Notes under the pieces: model-generated | The model's input: only the letters and a program-made list of their open reading frames with translations | Told to the model about the DNA's origin: nothing | Database searches by the model: none | Program-made: the position numbers and the translations under genes | In this document: positions 1 through 5,932 of the stretch, in pieces | Numbering within the stretch: position 1 is the stretch's first letter | How the letters are laid out: each line of letters starts with the position of its first letter | Assembly: GCA_913064925.1 (NCBI GenBank) | Contig: CAJYBN010000174.1 | Span: forward strand, 1-5,932 | Direction of reading: 5' to 3' | Source: an uncultured Peptococcaceae bacterium | GTDB taxonomy: Bacteria; Bacillota; Desulfotomaculia; Desulfotomaculales; Desulfallaceae | DNA: 5,932 bases

Positions 1-630
1 GGTTTCGTCGGTAGTGCCCGGGGGCAGCGGTACATTCAGCGTTCTGGCGTAAGCACCCGGGCCACCTAGCTCGTGCGTAAAACCGGTACCAGGGAAAATT
101 GTCCGGCCGTCCTGGTGAAAAGAAATAAATAGTACATCGGGGTCATGGTAAAAAATGTCCTGAGTACCATCGCCGTGATGCGCATCCGAGTCCACTATGG
201 CAATTTTCTTTATGCCATGGCGGCGCCGCAGGTACTCAACAAGTATGGCTTCATTATTGATACTGCAGAAACCCCGGTTGCCGTACACCACGCGCATGGC
301 GTGGTGACCCGGCGGGCGCACCAAAGCAAAACCGTTTTTTATTTCCCCGTTTATTAGACTGTCCCCCAGCTGGAGAGTTGAGCCGGCGGCAATCAGGTGC
401 GCCTCCGTAACCTGGCTTTGGACCCGCGGTACACAGAAATGAGTGCGGGCTATGTCGTGCATGTTGGCCAGGCGAGGCGCGTATTCCTGGATCTGCGGCA
501 AATCCATAACGCCCTCTTCAAAGATCTGGTCGCGCGTGTACAACAAGCGCTCTTCCCGCTCCGGGTGGGTAGGGGATATGGCCCAATCAAAAGCCGGGAA
601 AAATATGAGTCCTGTTTTGTCAACGGACAT
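1..630 (-). CDS. Histone deacetylase-family (AcuC/Hda-like) zinc amidohydrolase, 3' end outside window
   Basis: The N-terminal 210 residues of an arginase/deacetylase-fold enzyme are present; the gene runs off the left edge. Translating the minus strand from the ATG at 630-628 gives an uninterrupted frame with family hallmarks: SPTHPEREERL near residue 20, RPPGHHA (catalytic His pair H109-H110), GFCSINNEAI at 121-130, and DSDAHHGDGTQ at 147-157. By alignment with human HDAC8, D149 and H151 would be two of the three zinc ligands. GRTIFPGTG and LNVPLPPGT follow. The third zinc Asp and the catalytic Tyr would lie beyond the edge. Members of this family remove acetyl groups from acetyl-lysine, acetylpolyamines or other amides; the substrate here cannot be read from the sequence. 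The start is supported by an SD-like GGTGAG (within AAGGGGTGAG) 7 nt upstream, lying inside the end of the preceding gene, whose stop is 1 nt away. This suggests translational coupling. There is no signal peptide, so it is probably cytoplasmic. Confidence 0.95.
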   Translation of the reverse strand, partial: MSVDKTGLIFFPAFDWAISPTHPEREERLLYTRDQIFEEGVMDLPQIQEYAPRLANMHDIARTHFCVPRVQSQVTEAHLIAAGSTLQLGDSLINGEIKNGFALVRPPGHHAMRVVYGNRGFCSINNEAILVEYLRRRHGIKKIAIVDSDAHHGDGTQDIFYHDPDVLFISFHQDGRTIFPGTGFTHELGGPGAYARTLNVPLPPGTTDET

Positions 631-631
631 T

Positions 632-2311
632 TTAAAACTCACCCCTTGTACCAATATGACCCATTATCCCTCTTGGTGTTTGAACGCATATATCATAAAT
701 CCTGCCGGTAGTTATCCAGTTGCGTACCATAGTAAAAACATCCCGGCGGGTAACTTCGGTTTTCTCCACCGACTGCGTCAAACCGTACTTTGTCGCCCGT
801 TTTTTAAGCCATTCATTGGCCAAGAGCATGGCATCTTCTTCGGTAAAGGGGTCTTTTTCAATTTTACCCTGGAACCCTTCCTCCTCAACTGTGTAATAGC
901 CCTGTTCTGTGTCAGCCCGCAGGCTAACCTGCAAGGTGGGCAGGGCTACGGCCGCACCTATGGCGTTGGCCACGGGAGCGTAAGGGGGTATGACGGGGTA
1001 ACAACCTATCTTGGCGGCTATCTGGGCAATAAAACCGGCAGCACCGCCTCCTACGCCCACAACCATACTGGGCCTTTCTTTACGCTTCTGCAGAACTTCC
1101 CATACCCGGTAAACGGGCTCCTGTTCCCATTGCAAAAACATATCTTCAATTTCCCGGGCGATTATATCTACCACCAGGTTGATAATGTGGTGGGCCACTT
1201 CGCTGCAGCTCATCCCCAGCGGCTTGCCCAGCTCTTCCATGGCCGCCTTAGCCTTTTTCTCGTCGCCCAATTGGGTAAGCCCCAGTATGCGCAAGGCATC
1301 CGTGGGAGTAGGCATGGGCCCGCCCAGGCTGTACGGCAACCCCAGCCTCTCCGAATAAACCAATATTTCTTTCCCCACCCGCTCGACAATGCTATCACCG
1401 CCCACGGGTACCGACTTGACAGCCAGCGCGCGCACATGGGTAAGCTGGTCATCTACCGGCGCCCCCCTGGAGGACAACAGGGGCTGGCCGCTTAGTATCA
1501 GGGCCAGGTCGGTGGTTGTGCCGCCTATATCCACCACCACCGACGTTTCCCCCGGCGGGATCAGCGCTTGCACGCCAAGCGTGCTGGCGGCAGGGCCGCT
1601 GAAGATGGTTTCTATGGGTATGCCGGTGGATTTACTCAACGGCATGGTGCCGCCGTCTGCCTTTAAAATAAATACCGCTCCTTTTATGCCGCGCCTGGCC
1701 AGCGCTTCTTTTACGGAATCGACGAAGAAAGAATACTTATCCCTGGTGGCGCAGGTTAACATGGTGGAAACTACACGGCGGGGGAAATTTAGCTGGCCGG
1801 CCACCTGGTGCCCCATTTCCACTTGCCACTGGGGAAAGCGCGATTTGATATAAGCAGCGACTTCTTGCTCGTGTTTGTTGTTGCGTACGGAAAATTTACC
1901 AACCACCGCCACTTTTTTGTAACCCTTGTCGCTGAGCTTTTGCACGGCGTTTTCTATCTCTTCATGGCGCAAGGGCATGATCTCCCGTCCCCTGTAATCA
2001 ATGGCACCGGACAGGATGAAGGTGTCGGTGTTATAATGGAAATAGGAACAGCATAAACCGGGTCCGGGGATTAAGATCAACCCTACAGGGTCATATTTTT
2101 TCTCTGCTACCAGGTTCGTGATCAGCGTGGTACTAAAAACCACCCGCTCAATCAGTTCGGCGGGTACCCCTTTCATTATTTGGTCTAAAGCTTCCAACAA
2201 GGAGGAAAGAATATCTTCCCTGCTGGGAACTTTGGCAGTAGCCCTCACCAGGCCGTCATCCAACAATACAGCATCGGTGCAGGTTCCTCCCACATCTATA
2301 CCGATGTACAT
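632..2311 (-). CDS. Hydantoinase/oxoprolinase (HyuA-type) family protein
   Basis: Complete 559-residue protein of the HyuA/5-oxoprolinase family, with an actin-like ATPase fold. Members couple ATP hydrolysis to opening of cyclic amides (hydantoins, 5-oxoproline) or to related carboxylation chemistry; the substrate here is unknown. Visible motifs are the N-terminal phosphate loop YIGIDVGGTCTDAVLLDDG (residues 2-20), FSTTLITNLVAEKK (59-72, the family's TT-x-x-TN motif), KADGGTMP (217-224), SGPAASTLGV (238-247), a second phosphate loop VVVDIGGTTTDLAL (258-271), VGGDSI (303-308) and the glycine-rich VGVGGGAAGFIAQ (418-430). It is shorter than the roughly 650-700 residues of classical HyuA, mainly because little follows residue 460. 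The ATG at 2311-2309 is preferred because GGTGGAGAG lies just upstream. An in-frame ATG 30 bp earlier lacks a ribosome site and would put ten non-family residues before the conserved start. It lies 42 bp after mutS with no terminator seen between them, and 1 bp before the deacetylase-like gene. No HyuB partner is visible. Confidence 0.92.
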   Translation of the reverse strand: MYIGIDVGGTCTDAVLLDDGLVRATAKVPSREDILSSLLEALDQIMKGVPAELIERVVFSTTLITNLVAEKKYDPVGLILIPGPGLCCSYFHYNTDTFILSGAIDYRGREIMPLRHEEIENAVQKLSDKGYKKVAVVGKFSVRNNKHEQEVAAYIKSRFPQWQVEMGHQVAGQLNFPRRVVSTMLTCATRDKYSFFVDSVKEALARRGIKGAVFILKADGGTMPLSKSTGIPIETIFSGPAASTLGVQALIPPGETSVVVDIGGTTTDLALILSGQPLLSSRGAPVDDQLTHVRALAVKSVPVGGDSIVERVGKEILVYSERLGLPYSLGGPMPTPTDALRILGLTQLGDEKKAKAAMEELGKPLGMSCSEVAHHIINLVVDIIAREIEDMFLQWEQEPVYRVWEVLQKRKERPSMVVGVGGGAAGFIAQIAAKIGCYPVIPPYAPVANAIGAAVALPTLQVSLRADTEQGYYTVEEEGFQGKIEKDPFTEEDAMLLANEWLKKRATKYGLTQSVEKTEVTRRDVFTMVRNWITTGRIYDICVQTPRGIMGHIGTRGEF

Positions 2312-2353
2312 GTCTCTCCACCCCCCGCCCCTAAAAAGCATACAAATTTAAAA

Positions 2354-4996
2354 TTATGAATTCTCCGAACCCATGTCATTATCCTGCAATAACTTGCTGT
2401 CAGTCGCCGCTTCGTTTTTAACTTTTTGTTTCCAGCGGGCCAGGAGGTTGATGGCTTGCATGGGGGTAATGCGCAGCACGTCGGTTTGTTGCAGCCTTTT
2501 CCATAAAGCTAAAGCAGTACAGCCGTTGCACCGGCCCGCAGGCGGCGGTTCGGTATAATCTACGTTAACGGCCGCGCCGTTGCTATTGCGCCTTTCCAGG
2601 TCCGCCATCACTTTTTTCGCCCTGTTTAAAATCGGGTCGGGTAAACCGGCCAACCGGGCAACTTGAATACCGTAACTCTTGTCTACCTTGCCCGGCACCA
2701 CCTTGCGTAAAAAAATTACTTCTTCGCCTTTTTCCCTTATGGTCATGGTATAGTTACTCACCCCGGGCAGGCTGTCCAGATCCGTCAACTCGTGATAATG
2801 AGTGGAAAATAGTGTTCGCGCGCCGATGACGTTGTGAATATGTTCCACCAGAGCCCGGGCGATGCTTATACCGTCGTACGTACTTGTACCCCGGCCCACC
2901 TCATCCATGATTATCAAGCTTGAACCGGTGGCATTGTTGACAATATTACAGCACTCGCTCATCTCCACCATGAATGTGCTGCGGCCGCCCGCCAGGTCGT
3001 CCGACGCGCCGATGCGGGTAAATATGCGGTCAACTATATCGATTTGCGCACTGGCCGCCGGCACAAAACTCCCTGCCTGAGCCATAAGCACGATTAGCGC
3101 TACCTGGCGCATATAGGTGCTTTTACCGGCCATGTTGGGACCGGTCAGTAAAATCAACCTGTTGCGTTCATCCAACAGCGTATCGTTGGGCACATAATTA
3201 CCGACCCCCAGCACCCGTTCCACCACCGGGTGCCTGCCGTCCTTGATAATAATCTTTTTCCCGCCCTCCTGAACCTGTGGGCGAACGTAGCCCGCCCGTT
3301 CGGCAGCCTCCGCTAAGGAAACCAGCACGTCCAGCGTGGCCAGTTTTTCCGCCGTACCCTGGATACGGGAAACCTGGCTGGTTACTTTATCCCTCAACTG
3401 GCAGAACAATTGGTACTCCAGCTGGGTAAGGCGTTCTTCGGCGCCCGTAATAATATCCTCGTATTCTTTTAACTGTGGGGTGATAAACCTTTCGGCGTTT
3501 ACCAGCGTTTGCTTCCTGACATAGTGGCCGGGTACCTGGGACAAATTGGGCTTGGTCACCTCAAGGTAATAGCCGAAAACTTTATTATAACCGATTTTTA
3601 GTGATTTGATACCGGTTTTTTCCCTTTCTTCCGCTTCCATTTGGGCCAACCATGACTTGCCGTCGCGGCTGGCCGCGCGCAATCGATCAACTTCGGGGTG
3701 ATACCCGTCTTTAATAATGGCGCCGTCCCTGACGGAAACCGGCGGATCGTCTACTATGGCCCCGTGCAGCAGCTGGTTAACGTCGGACATGTCGTCGAGT
3801 TTTTCCCGGATGCCGGTTAAAAGCCCGGAACTGGCGTCGGCCAGCAGTTTTTTCAGGACGGGCAAGACGTCGAACGATTTCCTTAAGGCCAGTAAATCTC
3901 TGGCATTGGCGTTGCCGTAGACAACGCGGCTGACCAGTCTTTCCAGGTCGTACACTTCTCCCAGAACCTCTTTTAATTTTTTCCGTACGAGCAAGTTTTG
4001 CACTAGTTCCTCTACGGCATCCAGGCGCTCGTTTATTTTATTCGGGTTCACCAACGGTTGTTCGATCCATGATTTTAGCATCCTGGCGCCCATGGCGGTG
4101 GCCGTGTAATCCAGCACCCAGGCAAGAGTGCCCCAGCGCGACCCGTCCTTTAAAGAACGGGTAAGTTCCAGGTTGCGCCGCGTCGCATCGTCCATTTGCA
4201 TGTACTGGGCGGTAAAGTAAACCTGAGGTTTGTTAATTTGCTGGAGGCTGCGCCGCTGTGTTTGCATCAAATAAGCAAGAACAGCCCCGGCGGCCCGCAA
4301 GCCGTGCACCAGCCGGCCGGCTCCCGTGTCCATCCAACTGCGGTTAAACTGGCTGTACATGGCTTCGGCGGCCCGCTCTCGTTCAAACATGTGGCTGTCC
4401 ACAACATTAACCAAGGTATTCCCGGCTGCAGCCAGTTTCGGGCCAATGGCTGCCGCAGCCCGGCTGGTAACCAGCACTTCCGCGGGCTGCAGGCGGTAAA
4501 GCTCGTCCATTAACTGGTCAAATGCACCGCGGTCGTTAAACTCAGTAACGCGAAATAAGCCCGTGGAAACATCGGTGAAAGCCAACCCGCAGCCATCCTC
4601 TTCTACCACTGCCGCAGCCAGATAGTTATTGCTTTTCTCCTCCAAGCATTGCCCCTCTACTACGGTGCCGGGAGTGATAACCCTGGTAACCTCTCTTTTA
4701 ACAAGACCCTTAGCCTGGCGGGGGTCCTCCATTTGCTCGCAAATTGCTACACAGCGGCCTTTTTCAATGAGCCGGGCAATATACGACTCCGCTGCGTGAT
4801 GCGGAACACCGCACATGGGAACCCTTTTGCCGCCTCCTCCATCCCTGGCGGTAAGAGCGATCTCCAAATCCTTGGAGGCCGTCACGGCGTCGTCGAAAAA
4901 CATTTCATAAAAATCACCCATGCGAAAAAACAAAATATAATCCCGGTATTCTTCCTTTATTTGTAAATATTGCTGAATCATGGGCGTGTATGACAC
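2354..4996 (-). CDS. mutS: DNA mismatch repair protein MutS
   Basis: Complete 880-residue MutS, the ATPase clamp that recognises mismatches and small loops in newly replicated DNA and recruits MutL. The N-terminal mismatch-binding domain contains GDFYEMF, whose F29-x-E31 is the Phe-x-Glu reader that contacts the mispaired base. Connector and lever domains follow. The clamp region (about 430-540) contains SLKIGYNKVFGYYLEVTK and VNAERFITPQLKEYE. The ABC-type ATPase has Walker A GPNMAGKST at 619-627, Walker B LIIMDE ending at D698-E699, the following GRGTSTYDG, and STHYHEL with H733. The length is normal for the MutS1 type (E. coli 853 residues). The C-terminal segment carries a CNGC pair (C823, C826), then a helix-rich end (LRITPMQAINLLARWKQ) and a polar tail. 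The start codon is GTG, chosen because GGGAGG lies 8 nt upstream; the next in-frame ATG (residue 6) has no ribosome site. It seems to have its own promoter and leads into the HyuA-like gene. MutL is not in the window. Confidence 0.99.
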   Translation of the reverse strand: MSYTPMIQQYLQIKEEYRDYILFFRMGDFYEMFFDDAVTASKDLEIALTARDGGGGKRVPMCGVPHHAAESYIARLIEKGRCVAICEQMEDPRQAKGLVKREVTRVITPGTVVEGQCLEEKSNNYLAAAVVEEDGCGLAFTDVSTGLFRVTEFNDRGAFDQLMDELYRLQPAEVLVTSRAAAAIGPKLAAAGNTLVNVVDSHMFERERAAEAMYSQFNRSWMDTGAGRLVHGLRAAGAVLAYLMQTQRRSLQQINKPQVYFTAQYMQMDDATRRNLELTRSLKDGSRWGTLAWVLDYTATAMGARMLKSWIEQPLVNPNKINERLDAVEELVQNLLVRKKLKEVLGEVYDLERLVSRVVYGNANARDLLALRKSFDVLPVLKKLLADASSGLLTGIREKLDDMSDVNQLLHGAIVDDPPVSVRDGAIIKDGYHPEVDRLRAASRDGKSWLAQMEAEEREKTGIKSLKIGYNKVFGYYLEVTKPNLSQVPGHYVRKQTLVNAERFITPQLKEYEDIITGAEERLTQLEYQLFCQLRDKVTSQVSRIQGTAEKLATLDVLVSLAEAAERAGYVRPQVQEGGKKIIIKDGRHPVVERVLGVGNYVPNDTLLDERNRLILLTGPNMAGKSTYMRQVALIVLMAQAGSFVPAASAQIDIVDRIFTRIGASDDLAGGRSTFMVEMSECCNIVNNATGSSLIIMDEVGRGTSTYDGISIARALVEHIHNVIGARTLFSTHYHELTDLDSLPGVSNYTMTIREKGEEVIFLRKVVPGKVDKSYGIQVARLAGLPDPILNRAKKVMADLERRNSNGAAVNVDYTEPPPAGRCNGCTALALWKRLQQTDVLRITPMQAINLLARWKQKVKNEAATDSKLLQDNDMGSENS

Positions 4997-5010
4997 GGGT
5001 ATTCCCTCCC
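4997..5010 (-). promoter_or_regulatory. mutS ribosome binding site and very short predicted leader
   Basis: GGGAGG at 5010-5005 lies 8 nt before the GTG codon and decides the mutS start. From the -10 box spacing, transcription would begin near 5010, so the mRNA leader would be only about 14 nt and would begin essentially at the Shine-Dalgarno sequence. The start point is inferred, not observed. Confidence 0.7.
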
Positions 5011-5016
5011 GGCAAC

Positions 5017-5045
5017 ATTATACCATAGAGAAAAAATGGTGAAAA
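5017..5045 (-). promoter_or_regulatory. Predicted extended -10 sigma-A promoter for mutS
   Basis: Read on the minus strand, a perfect TATAAT (5022-5017) is preceded by TGG, giving the extended -10 pattern TGnTATAAT. Seventeen bases upstream is TTTTCA (5045-5040), which matches the TTGACA consensus at four of six positions. Spacing is optimal and the mutS ribosome site follows directly. This would let mutS and its downstream genes be transcribed independently of miaB. The weak -35 overlaps the T-tract of the upstream terminator. Confidence 0.75.
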
Positions 5046-5071
5046 ATAAGCCCCGGTCAATAAAACCGGGG
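5041..5071 (-). terminator. Predicted Rho-independent terminator after the miaB/YlbF-like unit
   Basis: On the minus strand CCCCGGT (5071-5065) can pair with ACCGGGG (5057-5051) in a 7-bp, mostly GC stem around a 7-nt loop (an extra U-G pair could shorten the loop to 5). It is followed by CTTATTTTTC, a T-rich run interrupted near its start. The orientation fits termination of the miaB/YlbF-like transcript about 105 bp after the YlbF-like stop. The imperfect T-run could allow some read-through into mutS. The plus-strand reading of the hairpin lacks a T-tract. Confidence 0.75.
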
Positions 5072-5175
5072 TCATAGTTTAGACAAGTAGCGCTTCCGTT
5101 ACCTTCGCTCACTCCAAAATCCGTGCCGGACAACTCTAAGGCTCACACAGTGCGAAACCAGGCCGCCCGCGGTTT
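5072..5175. other. Intergenic 3' region after the YlbF-like gene, no gene seen
   Basis: About 104 bp between the YlbF-like stop codon and the hairpin terminator. It would be the 3' untranslated part of the miaB/YlbF-like transcript. No coding frame with a ribosome site, tRNA-like fold or clear repeat is visible. Only a weak 6-bp inverted repeat (GTAGCG/CGTTAC, 5087-5102) is present, and in the transcribed direction it has an A-C mismatch. Confidence 0.6.
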
Positions 5176-5559
5176 TTAGTGGTCACAACACCCGCCGCAC
5201 GTGGAGCAGCTACCGTCGCTGCAGGACGAATGTTCGCCGGCTATGGCCTTGGAGATGATTTCGTTAATCTCCTGCAATACCCTTTCAAAGTTTTGCTGTG
5301 CCTGGAAAAACCTATAAACAAAAGGATTATCCAGCATGCGTTTTTCCAGGTCTTGAACGTCGTTTTTTTGGCTTTCCGTCAACGGAATGCCTTGCTTTTG
5401 CAGTTCCATGTATTGTTTTTGTTTTTGGTTGAACTCCTTTATTAAATTTTGGGCTTCCTCATTGTTCATCATCGCTATTTCCGCGTTTTTCATTTCCGCC
5501 AGTTCCTTGGACGCAGCAATTTCCTGGCCCAGTTCATATGCTTTTTCCAAAATCGACAT
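5176..5559 (-). CDS. YlbF/YmcA-family regulator with cysteine-rich tail
   Basis: A 127-residue, mostly alpha-helical protein of the YlbF/YmcA (Com_YlbF) family. In Bacillus subtilis, YlbF and YmcA form a complex with YaaT that affects competence, sporulation and biofilm formation and adjusts RNase Y-dependent mRNA processing; the complex carries Fe-S clusters. Two charged helical regions are visible (about residues 3-57 and 60-106, joined near GIPLT), including the family-like NPFVYRFFQAQQNFERVLQEINEII (78-102). The last 15 residues hold five cysteines: C113, C118, C121, C124 and C125. They are plausible metal or Fe-S ligands. Position between miaB and mutS is where ymcA sits in Bacillus, but sequence alone does not let me separate YmcA from YlbF, so no symbol is given. 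The ATG at 5559-5557 is preferred, 7 nt after GGGGG; a TTG two codons earlier is too close to that site. It is probably cotranscribed with miaB, 24 bp upstream. Cytoplasmic, with no membrane segment. Confidence 0.88.
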   Translation of the reverse strand: MSILEKAYELGQEIAASKELAEMKNAEIAMMNNEEAQNLIKEFNQKQKQYMELQKQGIPLTESQKNDVQDLEKRMLDNPFVYRFFQAQQNFERVLQEINEIISKAIAGEHSSCSDGSCSTCGGCCDH

Positions 5560-5583
5560 ATACAAACCCCCATGTGTATTATG

Positions 5584-5932
5584 TTATTCCGCCGGAATAA
5601 CTTCTCCTTCCAGGTGAGTTAGGCTGTACCCGGTAATGCGCAAGGGGTGCATTGAACCCACCTTTATTTGTTGTCCCCGAAAAACAACGATTTTATTGGT
5701 TCTTGTACGAGCGCTCATTATTTGTGGATTAGTCCTACTCGGTCCCTCCACCAGACATTTAAAGACTTTACCCACGTCTGCCCTGTTTTTTCGCAAGGTA
5801 ATTTGGTTTTGCAGCTGAATAAGCTCCTGTATGCGGGCACTTTTTATATCGTCCGGCACCTGGTCTTCCATTTCCGCCGCAGGCGTTCCTTTTCGCTTGT
5901 TATAAACAAAAGTAAACGCGCTGTCAAATTCC
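5584..5932 (-). CDS. miaB: tRNA-2-methylthio-N6-dimethylallyladenosine synthase MiaB, C-terminal part
   Basis: The last 115 residues of MiaB; the N-terminal domain and the radical-SAM core lie beyond the right edge. MiaB is a [4Fe-4S] radical-SAM enzyme that adds a methylthio group to i6A37 of tRNAs reading UNN codons. The visible part starts with FDSAFTFVYNKRKGTPAAEMEDQVP, the typical end of the MiaB radical-SAM barrel. It continues through a linker helix (IKSARIQELIQLQNQITLRKN) into the C-terminal TRAM RNA-binding domain, with LVEGPSRTNPQIMSARTRTNKIVVF and a closing GYSLTHLEGEVI. The LVEGPS-(S/K/R)-TNP and GRTRTNK-like signature separates MiaB from the relatives RimO and MtaB with fair confidence. 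The frame is open to the window edge, and the stop is TAA at 5586-5584. The YlbF/YmcA-family gene begins 24 bp downstream, consistent with one transcript. Confidence 0.96.
   Translation of the reverse strand, partial: EFDSAFTFVYNKRKGTPAAEMEDQVPDDIKSARIQELIQLQNQITLRKNRADVGKVFKCLVEGPSRTNPQIMSARTRTNKIVVFRGQQIKVGSMHPLRITGYSLTHLEGEVIPAE

Noticed and set aside
443..1495. A 350-codon open frame on the plus strand
   Set aside because: It lies wholly antisense to the strongly supported HyuA-like and deacetylase-like genes, has no recognisable domain and no clear ribosome site; it is a shadow frame.
2312..2341. An upstream in-frame ATG extending the HyuA-like protein by ten residues
   Set aside because: No ribosome site precedes it, the added residues (LFRGGGWRD) are simply the translated ribosome site of the real start, and the family begins at the MYIGIDVGGT segment.
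2312..2353. Possible terminator or promoter between mutS and the HyuA-like gene
   Set aside because: The 42-bp gap has an AT-rich part and a G-rich ribosome site but no GC-rich hairpin and no -35/-10 pair that I could support.
5087..5102. Small inverted repeat in the 3' region before the terminator
   Set aside because: In the transcribed direction one pair is an A-C mismatch and the stem is only six pairs; no T-tract follows, so it is not a supported regulatory element.
5153..5175. AAACC/GGTTT inverted repeat just after the YlbF-like stop codon
   Set aside because: Only five pairs around an 11-nt loop and no T-run on the transcribed strand; the hairpin at 5051-5071 is a far better terminator.
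5560..5565. A TTG start two codons upstream for the YlbF/YmcA-family gene
   Set aside because: Only about one base separates it from the GGGGG ribosome site; the ATG at 5559 has a 7-nt spacing.

Overview
The window reads as a chromosomal housekeeping segment of a Gram-positive, Firmicutes-type bacterium of moderate to slightly GC-rich composition. All five genes lie on the minus strand, so transcription runs from the right edge to the left edge. The order miaB, YlbF/YmcA-family gene, mutS is the conserved Bacillota/Clostridia arrangement (compare miaB-ymcA-cotE-mutS in Bacillus subtilis). The absence of a spore-coat gene and the presence of a short HyuA-like ATPase and a histone-deacetylase-fold protein downstream suggest a clostridial lineage, perhaps of the Desulfotomaculum/Pelotomaculum kind. 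That taxonomic placement is inference from synteny and protein style only.

Layout in transcription order: (1) the last 115 residues of MiaB, including its C-terminal TRAM domain, at the right edge; (2) 24 bp later, a 127-residue YlbF/YmcA-family protein with a cysteine-rich C-terminal tail; (3) a 179-bp intergenic region with a minus-strand hairpin terminator followed immediately by an extended -10 promoter; (4) full-length MutS starting at GTG; (5) after 42 bp, a complete 559-residue hydantoinase/oxoprolinase (HyuA-type) ATPase-fold protein; (6) after 1 bp, the N-terminal 210 residues of a zinc-dependent histone deacetylase/AcuC/Hda-family protein running off the left edge.

The intergenic signals suggest two transcription units: miaB plus the YlbF-like gene, ending at the hairpin, then mutS-hyuA-like-HDAC-like with its own promoter. 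The third pair is probably translationally coupled. The first unit deals with RNA (tRNA methylthiolation and, by family, RNase Y-related mRNA processing or development). The second begins with DNA mismatch repair and continues with two metabolic-type enzymes of unknown substrate. MutL, the usual partner downstream of mutS, is not in the window. No RNA genes, mobile elements, CRISPR arrays or clear repeats were seen. I found no convincing previously undescribed system. The most notable points are the HyuA-like/deacetylase pair coupled behind mutS, the cysteine-rich tail, and the compact terminator-promoter junction.
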